Assembly (NCBI GenBank): GCA_947623625.1
Contig: CANQHD010000007.1
Location: forward strand, 1-36,367
DNA length: 36,367 bases
Reading direction: 5' to 3'
From: an uncultured Bacilli bacterium
GTDB lineage: Bacteria > Bacillota_I > Bacilli_A > RF39 > UBA660
The first letter of the stretch is position 1. Each line of letters begins with the position of its first letter. Below, one piece after another: positions 8,226 to 18,300 of the stretch. Below the pieces are notes generated by a model that did not search any database, had not been told where the DNA came from, and saw only the letters and a program-made list of their open reading frames with translations. Position numbers and translations under genes: made by a program.

Positions 8226-10133
8226 TTACTTGAGTGTTAGAACCACGCGGAACGAGCGACTGGCATCGTTGCTACCATAGTCGCTGTAAAAGTAGAAAAC
8301 ACCTGCGTTTTTCGTACCGTAATAGCCACCACCACGAAGCAACCATGGACTGGTCGAATTTATCATGCCATAGCTATCACCATACCAGCCTGACGTTTCA
8401 CTTAAGGCATGACTTTTTACTGCTGCGCTTGTATAAAAATCTATATAATCTTTATATTCTGTATTCCAACCTTCCGTAAATTTTGATTGACCCACTTCAT
8501 TACTATAATTTCCCATTACGTATTCCCAGGAGCCTCCTGACATATCATAAACTCCATAGATGTTTCCTGTAGTACTGGCTCCCGGTCCCTTTTGTCCTGC
8601 TCCATTCCCGGTACTATCTAAGTTATTATATGGTGTACAGACATTCGATGGTGATGTGCTTGGTTGCTCTCCAGAACACCCGGTTTTATAGCTATCATTA
8701 CTATTATTATAAAAATTATTAATATAAACTTCTTTATTTGCTCCCTGATAATCATTATTTCCATACTTTCCATATTTGCTTTGACTTAAATATGCTACCG
8801 CTCCCCATTCACTATTCTTCATCGCATGACTATCATATGTTTTTTCACTCATTCCAAAGGCATCATTTCCTGCAATTCCTTTTACTGTACTATAGATATT
8901 ACTAACTGAAATATTTCTCCATGAGAATACATCGGGCTTAATTATCACTTGAGATGGAGTGCTTGAATCAACTTCTGCACCGGTCGTATCTACCGCATCT
9001 TTATATCCTGTTTCAAACTTTCCTACCCAGATTCCTGCTAAGTTCTGCCCTCCTAAGACAAAGGCGTCCGGCGTATACCATTCTGTTGCTTCTCCAATTG
9101 GGTATGTACCAGAACCCGTGTCCCTCGTATCAATATTTACAAATTTTACTTCAATCTCTCCTGGTGTTGTGGCAATTTCTGATTCCTTTCCATATGTTCC
9201 TTGAATAGTATAACTATACCTTGGAATCCACACATACATTTGTAAGATATGATCCATATTGACTTGTGTTCCTGCTGTTGCTTTTTGATACGTAGTATAA
9301 GTTTCTGGTGTTACAATAACTGCATTTGCCCACTTCTGTTTCGTATAATCATACCATTCCCCTACTTTACTAATATTAGCAACTTCCCAATTTTGGTTTT
9401 CTGTATTATAGACTACTGGTATTAATCTGTCTCCTAACTCTGGTACGTTCGCTCCACTTCCATCTGGTGCTGAAAGTCCATCTCTATACTCTCTTCCATC
9501 AATTACAATTTTTCCATGGAAGTGTTTTCCTAAAACTTCGTTTCCGGCATCATTACTAATCCACATTCTAATCTCATATGTTTTACTCTCGCCTGTTCCT
9601 AAATTTCCACTATCAATTATATAATTTTCACCCGTCGCATCTTTTAATTCTGATAATAACTTGGCTTCTTGCCCATCAATTGAAATTTTTACTTTGCTTT
9701 TATCAAGTTGTAAATCCTCACATTGCTCTTCATCAATCATTTCTTGATCGTCTTTAATAGATACCGTGTACTCAGCAGGAAGAGTTCCTTCATTGGTAAT
9801 TGTAAACTTATAAGGATTTCTTGCTTTTCCAGTTGCATCATCTTCTGGGAAAGCATCGGATAAATTGATTTTATCTCCATATCCGCCTGCTTCATTATTT
9901 TCAGCAGTATATTTGATTTTTAATGTTCCAACAACGACTTCATTATAGTCTTTAGAACTAGCAAAAGACGTGAACACTGCAAAGGCGCTTCCCATAGAAA
10001 CAACTAAGACAGCAAAAATTGAAACGACAGTAATTGTAAGTTCCCTTTTAGCCATCTTGGTTAATTTAATCGTTGAATTGTCATTTTCTTCTTGCACGAC
10101 TGTATACTTTTTTCGGTTCTTAAATATTGCCAT
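8226..10133 (-). CDS. Surface/secreted protein: TasA/camelysin-like N-terminus plus FGE-sulfatase/C-type-lectin-like C-terminal domain
   Basis: N-terminal TM followed by SAFAVFTSFASSKDYNEVVVGTLKIKYTAEN (SipW-substrate-like); C-terminal MYVWIPRYSYTI..GIWVGKFETG..YDMSGGSWEYVMGN..WLLRGGGYYGTKNAGVFYFYSDYGSNDASRSFRVVL, an FGE/CLec-like layout. Confidence 0.75.
   Translation of the reverse strand: MAIFKNRKKYTVVQEENDNSTIKLTKMAKRELTITVVSIFAVLVVSMGSAFAVFTSFASSKDYNEVVVGTLKIKYTAENNEAGGYGDKINLSDAFPEDDATGKARNPYKFTITNEGTLPAEYTVSIKDDQEMIDEEQCEDLQLDKSKVKISIDGQEAKLLSELKDATGENYIIDSGNLGTGESKTYEIRMWISNDAGNEVLGKHFHGKIVIDGREYRDGLSAPDGSGANVPELGDRLIPVVYNTENQNWEVANISKVGEWYDYTKQKWANAVIVTPETYTTYQKATAGTQVNMDHILQMYVWIPRYSYTIQGTYGKESEIATTPGEIEVKFVNIDTRDTGSGTYPIGEATEWYTPDAFVLGGQNLAGIWVGKFETGYKDAVDTTGAEVDSSTPSQVIIKPDVFSWRNISVSNIYSTVKGIAGNDAFGMSEKTYDSHAMKNSEWGAVAYLSQSKYGKYGNNDYQGANKEVYINNFYNNSNDSYKTGCSGEQPSTSPSNVCTPYNNLDSTGNGAGQKGPGASTTGNIYGVYDMSGGSWEYVMGNYSNEVGQSKFTEGWNTEYKDYIDFYTSAAVKSHALSETSGWYGDSYGMINSTSPWLLRGGGYYGTKNAGVFYFYSDYGSNDASRSFRVVLTLK
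8247..8400 (-). other. Putative diversified (variable-region-like) 3' end of the surface-protein gene
   Basis: Coding strand contains a run TAC TTT TAC AGC GAC TAT GGT AGC AAC GAT GCC AGT (all NNY codons) between invariant-looking GCAGGTGTTTTC and CGCTCGTTCCGCGTGGTT; locally GC-richer with codons rarer elsewhere in the window. Confidence 0.4.
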
Positions 10134-10278
10134 TTCATCACCTTCATATACTCTTTCTATTGAACATTATAACAAATTTTTTTCTATACTACTAGACTTT
10201 TTTATGTATTTTTTTGAAATAATGCAACTTAAAAAAAAGATAGGTCCCTTATTTGACCTATCACTTAAGTTATCCTAA

Positions 10279-10500
10279 TTATTTATTATTATAACTTCCG
10301 CTTACTTGATTTAATCCATTTTGAACTAAACGACGAGTAATTTCACCACCAACTGAACCGTTAGCACGGCTAGTAGCATCTGGTCCAAGGTTTACACCAA
10401 ATTCGTTGGCGATTTCATATTTCATCTTGTCAATTGCTTGTTTAGCTCCTGGAACTCTCATTTTCATTGAACTAGAGTTTTGGCTATTCATATTTTTCAC
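10279..10500 (-). CDS. Alpha/beta-type small acid-soluble spore protein
   Basis: 73 aa; [35 protein letters not shown] is the SASP signature. Confidence 0.96.
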   Translation of the reverse strand: MKNMNSQNSSSMKMRVPGAKQAIDKMKYEIANEFGVNLGPDATSRANGSVGGEITRRLVQNGLNQVSGSYNNK

Positions 10501-10554
10501 CTCCTACACTAATAGCTTGTGAAAAATATACTTTTTGATACTGGAAATTTATTC

Positions 10555-11742
10555 CTATAAAAATTCTTGATATTGACGTGTTTCTTCCTCTTTAATTTTT
10601 AAAACTGTTGTCTGTTTTACGATGTCATCTACTAATTTTTCAAAATTCAAATTTTTTTCAATTTGAAGACATACATCTAATTCTGGATGAATAACAGGAT
10701 GTTTAGGAACAAAGACTGTACAGCAATCTTCATAAGGCAATATACTGATGTCATAAGTTCCTATTTTTCTTGCAATTTCAATAATTTCTAACTTATCAAG
10801 ACAACAGACAGGTCGAATAACTGGATAGTTTGTCACGGCATTAATCACTTGAAGAGATGAAAGTGTTTGACTAGCAACTTGTCCGATGGACTCTCCATTA
10901 ATAAAACAACAAGCGTGTTGCTTTTCGCACAATTTTTCCATAATTCGATACATCATTCTTCTCATAATTGTAATGGTATACTCTTTTTTACCATTTTTGT
11001 AAATTTCTTCTTGCAAGCTTGTAAATGGAACAATGTGCAATTTAACTTCATTTTGGTATTTTGCTAAAACTCTTGTAAGAGAGATAACTTTTTCACGCGC
11101 TTCAAGAGAAGTGTGTGGAAGTGCTTCAAAGTAGACGGCCTCAATTTTTATACCACGCTTTTGGGCAAGATACCCAGCAACTGGAGAGTCTATTCCACCA
11201 CTTAGCATAAGAAGCCCAACACCTTGCACCCCAACAGGATATCCTCCTAGTCCTCGATAAGTATTGGTATAGATGAATACTTCTTTTTCTCTTATTTCAA
11301 CATGAATCAGTAACTCTGGATTTTTAACATCAACTTTTTTTCCTTGTGTATTTTTTAATACAACAGCCCCTAAATCTTTAGCAAGTTCCATGGAAGGGAT
11401 AGGAAACGTTTTATCACTTCTTTTGACTTCAACTTTAAAAGTGTTAAAGGATTCTTTTTGTGCAAGCAGTTTAACAGTTTCATTAATAGACTCTAAAGAC
11501 TTTTCACAAAGTGTTGCAATATCATATTCATGAATTCCAAAGACAGTTTGAAGTTTTTCTAAAGTTATAGGTAAATCTTCATCTTCTACTAATAAATACA
11601 TACGCGATAAATCTTTTTTGATTTCAATATTTAATCCTTCTAATTTTTTCTTAATTCTATCATCTAGTAATTTTATAAAATAATTACGATTTCCTTTTTT
11701 TGTTGTTAATTCACCATATTTAATGAGAATAACTTTCTTCAT
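10555..11742 (-). CDS. thiI: tRNA 4-thiouridine synthase / thiazole biosynthesis protein ThiI
   Basis: THUMP region, LMLSGGIDSPVAGYLAQKRG (PP-loop), GESIGQVASQTL, YEDCCTVFVPKHP. Confidence 0.97.
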   Translation of the reverse strand: MKKVILIKYGELTTKKGNRNYFIKLLDDRIKKKLEGLNIEIKKDLSRMYLLVEDEDLPITLEKLQTVFGIHEYDIATLCEKSLESINETVKLLAQKESFNTFKVEVKRSDKTFPIPSMELAKDLGAVVLKNTQGKKVDVKNPELLIHVEIREKEVFIYTNTYRGLGGYPVGVQGVGLLMLSGGIDSPVAGYLAQKRGIKIEAVYFEALPHTSLEAREKVISLTRVLAKYQNEVKLHIVPFTSLQEEIYKNGKKEYTITIMRRMMYRIMEKLCEKQHACCFINGESIGQVASQTLSSLQVINAVTNYPVIRPVCCLDKLEIIEIARKIGTYDISILPYEDCCTVFVPKHPVIHPELDVCLQIEKNLNFEKLVDDIVKQTTVLKIKEEETRQYQEFL

Positions 11743-12877
11743 TTATTCTGCTCCTTTCTTGAAAATTTAAACGATTTATTTCTTCTTTTAAAATTTTTAA
11801 AAATTCTTTGACTTCATCGAGCGTATTTTCTTTGGAAAAGCTAACTCTTAATGAAGAAGAGGCAACTTTCTCATCTTTGTTGAGTGCTGTTAAAACGTCA
11901 CTTATTTTTCCTTTAGAGCAAGCAGTTTTGGTTGAGATATACACTTCTTTTTCTGAAAGAGCATGTAAAAGCGTTTCTGATTTGACAGATAAGACACTAA
12001 AATTGACAATATATGGACTTCCATCTTCATAAGTATTGACAACGACATTGTCCATTTTTTCTAAATTGCTCTCAAGATAATTTTTTAATTTCCTAACATG
12101 TTCTTTATTGGTATCCATATCATTTAAAGCAAGACGAAGAGCTTTGGCAAAAGAGGCAATTAAAGGAACAGATGGTGTACCAGCACGATAAATTGTTTGA
12201 CTTTTTCCTCCATAAATTAAAGGTTTCAACATGACTTTTTCTTTCTTAATTAAACAAGCAATTCCTTTTAAACCAAAAAATTTATGCGCACTACAACTTA
12301 AAAGATCAATATTTTCTAATGAAACGTGGAGTTTCCCAATACTTTGAGTTGCATCAACATGAAAAAAAGTTTTAGGGTATTTATGAACAATTTCACCGAT
12401 TTTTTGAATATCTTGGATAACCCCAACTTCGCTGTTGACATGTTGAATACTAACAAGAAGTGTCTCTTCTTGTAACTTTTCTTCCAAGTCTGATAATAAA
12501 ACATGACCTCTATCATCTAGTTTTAAATAAACAACTTCCACCCCTTCTAAAACTAAATTATCCAATAGAACTTTTAAAGAAGCATGTTCAAGGGGCGTTG
12601 TTAAAATTCTTTTTTTTCGATGAGGATAACTTTTTAAAAGACCTTGTACTGCTAAATTATTGGATTCACTTGCACTGGACGTAAAAATAACTTCTTCTTT
12701 TTTGCACCCTAAGAGTTGGGCAACTTGCTTTGTACTCTCTTCCATTAAGCATTTTGCATCATAACCAAGTTGATGAAGTGCATTCGGGTTTCCCTTAAAC
12801 TTTTTGGTTGTTAAGACAAATGTATTCAGAACTTCTTCATCCACAAAAGTCGTTGCGGCATTATCAAAATAAATCAT
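11720..12877 (-). CDS. Cysteine desulfurase (NifS/IscS-like, NifZ-type partner of ThiI)
   Basis: MIYFDNAATTFVDEEVL, SASESNNLAVQG, HVDATQSIGK, SCSAHKFFGLKGIACL, TACSKGK; start-stop overlap with thiI. Confidence 0.95.
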   Translation of the reverse strand: MIYFDNAATTFVDEEVLNTFVLTTKKFKGNPNALHQLGYDAKCLMEESTKQVAQLLGCKKEEVIFTSSASESNNLAVQGLLKSYPHRKKRILTTPLEHASLKVLLDNLVLEGVEVVYLKLDDRGHVLLSDLEEKLQEETLLVSIQHVNSEVGVIQDIQKIGEIVHKYPKTFFHVDATQSIGKLHVSLENIDLLSCSAHKFFGLKGIACLIKKEKVMLKPLIYGGKSQTIYRAGTPSVPLIASFAKALRLALNDMDTNKEHVRKLKNYLESNLEKMDNVVVNTYEDGSPYIVNFSVLSVKSETLLHALSEKEVYISTKTACSKGKISDVLTALNKDEKVASSSLRVSFSKENTLDEVKEFLKILKEEINRLNFQERSRINEESYSH

Positions 12878-12943
12878 TTCATCCCCTCATTTCTCGTCCT
12901 ATTATACAAAAGTTTTCAAAAAAAAGAAAGCATCTGCTTTCAA

Positions 12944-13594
12944 TTAGTAATCCATTTCTTTTACAAGTGTTTCTGTTCGATGATAGACTTTTTCTTCAAA
13001 AGATGGATTTGTCTTCATCTCAAGTGCCATTGTAAACTTTGTCTGATATTTTTGATTGATGGACTTAAGAAATAATTTTTCCTCTAAAAATTGTGGAAAA
13101 ATATAGGCATTATTTTCTTTATAATTATAAAAAGTTTGGGTGATATCTTTTTCTCCTCCCTGTCCTTCTTTCCAATCAGAGACTTTATAAATTTTAACTT
13201 TATCTGCTCCAAGGGGCTGTTCTTTAATTAAGTAATCTCCACAACGAAGTGTTACTTTTCGCTCTTCTTGAGAAAAAAGAACTTTAGATTCATTCATATC
13301 ACAATATCTATCTCCATCAAAAGGATTTTTCATCTCTTCAACATAACCCTTTTCAATCAATTCTTTTAAATAGATTTCTTTTTCTTCTTCTAAGAGTTGA
13401 AGTTGGGCTGCATTGGTTCCTAAGACTTTAGCATTATAGATAAAGACACTATATTTTTCTCCATCTCTTGTTCCTAAAGCAATTTGCAAAACGATGAAAG
13501 CAAGAACTAAACAGACAAGTGCCATTGTAAGTAATTCATATCCTGTAAAGCCTTTATTGTTGATTTTCTTCTCTTCTTGTTTTTTATTTTTCAT
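12944..13594 (-). CDS. Prepilin-like (type IV pilin N-methylation motif) protein
   Basis: MKNKKQEEKKINNKGFTGYELLTMALVCLVLAFIVLQIALG: basic leader, G|FTGYE cleavage/methylation-type motif, hydrophobic helix. ORF track starts at 13630 but the MKNKK start (13594) overlaps the ezrA stop. Confidence 0.6.
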   Translation of the reverse strand: MKNKKQEEKKINNKGFTGYELLTMALVCLVLAFIVLQIALGTRDGEKYSVFIYNAKVLGTNAAQLQLLEEEKEIYLKELIEKGYVEEMKNPFDGDRYCDMNESKVLFSQEERKVTLRCGDYLIKEQPLGADKVKIYKVSDWKEGQGGEKDITQTFYNYKENNAYIFPQFLEEKLFLKSINQKYQTKFTMALEMKTNPSFEEKVYHRTETLVKEMDY

Positions 13595-15323
13595 AAAGAG
13601 ATAGCACCTTCTTTTCAATATTCTCATCAACCATTTTTAATGTCTTAAGGCTGACGGATAAACTTGCTTTATAATCTCCTTTTAAAAATAACTGACTTGC
13701 TTTATCAAGTGCTGTATCTATATCTGTATGAAAAGAACGATAGCGATTTCCATAAACAATTGTCCATTCTGATAATTTTGCAGTTTTAATCATATCCTCT
13801 GTCGTTGCTAAGAGTTTTAAGACAAGATCTCGTGCTGTATCTACTCTTGTATTTAAAATTTTAATGACAATAGGCTTTTTTGAAAGCTCTTTGATAACTT
13901 CTTTAATCGCTTCATTCGCCTCTTGTAACTCGACGAAGTAGTGATCGCTAATTAACGGAAGTTTAAATGCTCTCATTTTTGTCTTGCATTCTTTTAAAAG
14001 AGATTCAATTTCTTCGAGTTGTTCTTTTGCCCTTTGTTCATCATCGTACATATTTCCAAGAGACTTTAGCGCAACATCAAAAGAGGCTTCAACTTGCTTT
14101 AAACGGATTGTTAGCTCATCAATTTCTTTCGTCACTTGTGAATAAGGTGCCGCTTTTGATTTAACTCTTTCCGTCAATTTCTTATAATCATCTTGAATCA
14201 CTGTTAAGCTTTTATTGACCTCATCAATAATTTTGACATCTTCTTCATTAAGATCATACATACTTTTAATATCATCTAATTGTAAATAGACATCTGAGAT
14301 AAGTTTCCCTGTTTTTTCAAGTTTTTTAGAAAAGTCATCGATTCCTTCTTCATAAACTTTTCTGGATAATCTCTCTTTTTCAAAATCAACAAAAATAGAG
14401 TCTAAGTAGTCTAAAATTGTTTTTAACTCAAACATACAGTCTTCTAGATTTAATACTTTAATTCGATCGAGAACTGTATTGACATTTTTTCTAGATTCTT
14501 CAAGATTATAGTCTAAATTTAAGTATTCGATTGGGTAACCTTTTTCGATGAGTTCTTTAGAAGTTTGTTCAATTTCTTTAATGCGTTGTGGAATCATTTG
14601 TTTACACATCAACATCAAATCAGGAACTTCTTCCACAATAATTTCCATATGTTCAATCATTGTATCCAGTGCTTTTACAATATGGACAACTTCATGGTAG
14701 TCATTTAATTCCATACTTTGTTCAAAGTCTAAAAATCTTTTTTCAATGTTTTCAAGTTGAAGAGAAATCGCTTCTTGCATCTCTTCATATAAATTTTTAT
14801 GTGCATTATATTCGGTATTTAACTTTCGATATTTTGTTTTTAATTTGGTGATGATGCTTCGATACTTTTCTTCACTTAAAGTAATTTCTTTGACTTGTTC
14901 TAATAAGTGATCTACACTTTCTCTTACTCGATAAATTTCAAGTTCTATTTTCGCGATAATTTCTTTACAAGAAGCATAGTCTTTTTTGTCAATAAGAGCA
15001 TCCAACTCCAGAAGTTTATCATCAATGAGTACAATATCTTCTTCTTTAATTATTGAAAACTTTTCCTGCCATTTTTGATATTTTTCTTCCATTTTCTCAT
15101 TTTTAATAATAGGCTCTAATTTTGAAAGTTCTAATAATACAGGAGTACTTCCAATTAAGTTTTTGTCTCTTTCTAATCTTTCTCTTTCGTGTTCAAAATA
15201 CGATTTTCTATTTCTAGAAAGTAAGAAAAAAAGAACAAAAAGAATCACTGAAATAACTAAAATAATCGTTCCTATAATAAGTAACTTACCTTCCATGCCA
15301 ACACCTCGTATTATTATTATCAT
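13584..15323 (-). CDS. ezrA: Septation ring formation regulator EzrA-like
   Basis: One N-terminal TM helix followed by a long coiled-coil protein of ~579 aa; placed next to the nifZ/thiI pair as in Bacilli. Confidence 0.8.
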   Translation of the reverse strand: MIIIIRGVGMEGKLLIIGTIILVISVILFVLFFLLSRNRKSYFEHERERLERDKNLIGSTPVLLELSKLEPIIKNEKMEEKYQKWQEKFSIIKEEDIVLIDDKLLELDALIDKKDYASCKEIIAKIELEIYRVRESVDHLLEQVKEITLSEEKYRSIITKLKTKYRKLNTEYNAHKNLYEEMQEAISLQLENIEKRFLDFEQSMELNDYHEVVHIVKALDTMIEHMEIIVEEVPDLMLMCKQMIPQRIKEIEQTSKELIEKGYPIEYLNLDYNLEESRKNVNTVLDRIKVLNLEDCMFELKTILDYLDSIFVDFEKERLSRKVYEEGIDDFSKKLEKTGKLISDVYLQLDDIKSMYDLNEEDVKIIDEVNKSLTVIQDDYKKLTERVKSKAAPYSQVTKEIDELTIRLKQVEASFDVALKSLGNMYDDEQRAKEQLEEIESLLKECKTKMRAFKLPLISDHYFVELQEANEAIKEVIKELSKKPIVIKILNTRVDTARDLVLKLLATTEDMIKTAKLSEWTIVYGNRYRSFHTDIDTALDKASQLFLKGDYKASLSVSLKTLKMVDENIEKKVLSLYEK

Positions 15324-15375
15324 AACAAATTATCTTCTATTTTAAAAGTCTTTTAGAAAAGATTTTAGGGGCGTT

Positions 15376-18300
15376 TTATTTTTTAATAGAATCTGTTACG
15401 GTAGGTGATTCTATTTCCTTCTCTTGGTTTAAAACTTGGGTGCATGCTGCTACCATTCTTTCATAACCTTCTTCACTCATATTGTCTGTGATGAAGTCAT
15501 TATATGGGTACTCTCCTTTTTTTATTGCATAATGATTTTGTCCATAATCCCAAACTGAATAGGATGATTTAAATTCTTCAAAGCTTTTGCCTTCTGCGGC
15601 TTCTACAAATGATCGAGCTGCATCATAGAAAGAGCCACCATGTTGTAGTATCCAGTTTTCAACGCCAATACCACCCATTCCACCATCTCGAATAAGGTCG
15701 TCACGATCTGGCTTATAAGCATGAGCTTCTTTTAAGACTTGTTTAGCGAGAATGATATTAGCAAGGACATAGTCTTTTTTACTATAGCCATCAATGAGAG
15801 GTTCCTGTTGGGATTGTCTTTCTATCGTTTCAAGTCGATCTTTTAAACACATATCCGATGAGTAGATCATTTTATCGGTTTTTTGAACGAAACTAATATC
15901 GATATCAACCGTTTCTCCATCCAAGTCAATATCTTGACATTTAATATCCGGATGAGTAGGACAACTTTCTATGTTTAAATGTTTTATCAGTGCTTCTCTT
16001 AGTTTTCCTAATGCTTCAGAGTTGGTTAATATTTTTCGATCAATTCTTATAATATAGTCAAAGTCTCCATCACCTATCGTGTTGGTTCCTCGTGAAGTTG
16101 ATCCTGTATCAATCAAATCAATGATGCCTTCTTGAATATTGGATGTAATTGTATCTCGAACTTCTAAGCCAACTTCTTCAACTGCTTTTAAAATATGCGC
16201 TGTTATTTTGTCTTTCTTTCTTTGAACTTCTTGCCTATTTTGCTCAAGCACTTCAACAATTTTTTCGACTTCGTCACTAACTAAATTTGGAGAAAATGTA
16301 TAAGTTCTTTCCCCATAATAGGAAAGTCCCATGACTTGTCTTCTCATTTCATCATATTCTTCAATAGGAAAAATTATTTTTCCACTAAAATCAATAATGG
16401 GTTTATAAATTCCTTTTTTGACAAGAGCATATTTGATAAAAGGCAAGTCATCCATATATTCTTCTTCACTTGGTAAGTAACACACATCTCCATTTGCATC
16501 GTAAGGATTTTCTTCATCAATTGCTTCTGCTTTTTTATAAAGAATACAGTCGACTGTGGTTAAGAAATCCACTCCAGTTCGTATTCCCCAGTGATTTTCA
16601 TATCCTGTTTGAAAGACTTCTATTTTGTCTGGTTGATAAGGCTTGTCAATGACCTCTTCTTCTTGTTCTCTTGTAATTTCTAAATCAGGGTTATCTTTTC
16701 TGATTACAATATAAATATTACCAAATCCAAACCCTGTTGGTGTTCCTTTAATCGCATCATAAATTGTTTTCGCCTCTTCAACTCTAGTAAGGTCTATATC
16801 ATATGGTGTCGTATCAGAGTCACTTGTTCCTTTAAAAGTTGCCAAGTACTCTTTACTATAGTTTCCTGATTGTAAACTACTATCAAAAGCTTCATAATTT
16901 CCAATACATCTTATAAAGTCTCCCTCTTCTAGTTGATATCTTTCACCACTTTCAAGTCTTTTTCCAAGACTTTTTCCATTGAAATCTGCAACTTTTTTTG
17001 CTTCCAGCATGGCATTTTTCATCTGTTCAAATGACTCAAATCCTGCAAAGTAGGCAAAACTTCTTACAATACGATCTTTTAAGTCATATCGCTCTGTTGG
17101 TGAGAAAGCATTTTTCAAATAATTTAATTTTTCTTCTAAAGTATAAGCATCCAAGTTGGTGGTGTCTTTCTGACCTTTTTCAGTATTATGATATAAAGTC
17201 TCTACATGTGTCATAAAAAGCATTAAGATATTTTTTTCATCCGTTGTAAGTGAGAGAACATCTTCATCTTGACGGGTTACTTTTATAAACAAATCATTTC
17301 CTTGCTCTAAGTTTTCTAAATATTCAAACAAATCACGATTGCAATTTCTAACAGCAATTTGAATCATATCATTATAAATAACCATATATCTTTTATCTTC
17401 TATTGACATATCTCTCATCGGAATATGTGCAAGAGATTCATCTTGAAGTTGAGGAGCTACTCGACTATCTCTATCAAATGAGACAGACATTTTATTTCGA
17501 GTTTTTTTCATATCAGGATATAAAATTTGAAAACATTTAAACATCTTCCCAACTTGTGGCAAATTATTATGAATAAATATCTCTTCAATTTTCGCTAAAC
17601 AATCCATTGGATCATCTCGGTATAATATATGGCTCGCTATATCTTTTCTAAAATCATATACTTCTAGAGAATTGCTTGTTACAAGACGAGATAAAATGGA
17701 ACGGACATATTTTATTTTATCCATATCAATATCTTTTTGACTTTCTAGATAGTCTTGAAAAGTTGTTTGAAGATTCATATCTGAAATTTTCATACATTCA
17801 GCTAGAACCTTCAAGCGATTCACATTTGCCATTTTTAAAGAATTCTCATTTTGAAATAATGTTGCAATCCAAGCATATTGTTTTGAAAAACCATAAGCGA
17901 TATTGACACTTGAGAGTTCTTCTAACAAGTGAGGATTTTTCTCAAAGCTTTCTAGTGAAAGTTTTCCATCATAAAATTGCCTGCGAATTTCTGGATCTAT
18001 ATTTTGATCTAAAAACATATCTTTATATTTTTCTTTAAAGTATAAAGGCATATTCTCATTATATCTTATATTTCCCTTTACAATATTTTGGTAAATATAA
18101 GTATTGAGTTGTTCAAGAACATAAGATGGAGAAAGACCTGAATTTAAGTTAATTGCAGGGCTTCTTAATTCAACCTCTGCTATTTCTTCAAGATATGTTC
18201 CATACAAAATCATAATATCCAGTCCATCTTCTTTAAAAGATTCTTTAATAAATTTTGAAATATTTTCAAAGCAAATAAGACCATTTTTTGTTTTTGTTGG

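Noticed and set aside
8234-9208. Plus-strand ORFs antisense to the surface protein (8234..8479, 8954..9208, 8959..9204)
   Set aside because: Short, no RBS, composition expected of antisense frames of a strong coding gene.
8226-10133. A complete diversity-generating retroelement
   Set aside because: No reverse transcriptase, Avd or template repeat found in the window; only the target-like 3' end is supported.
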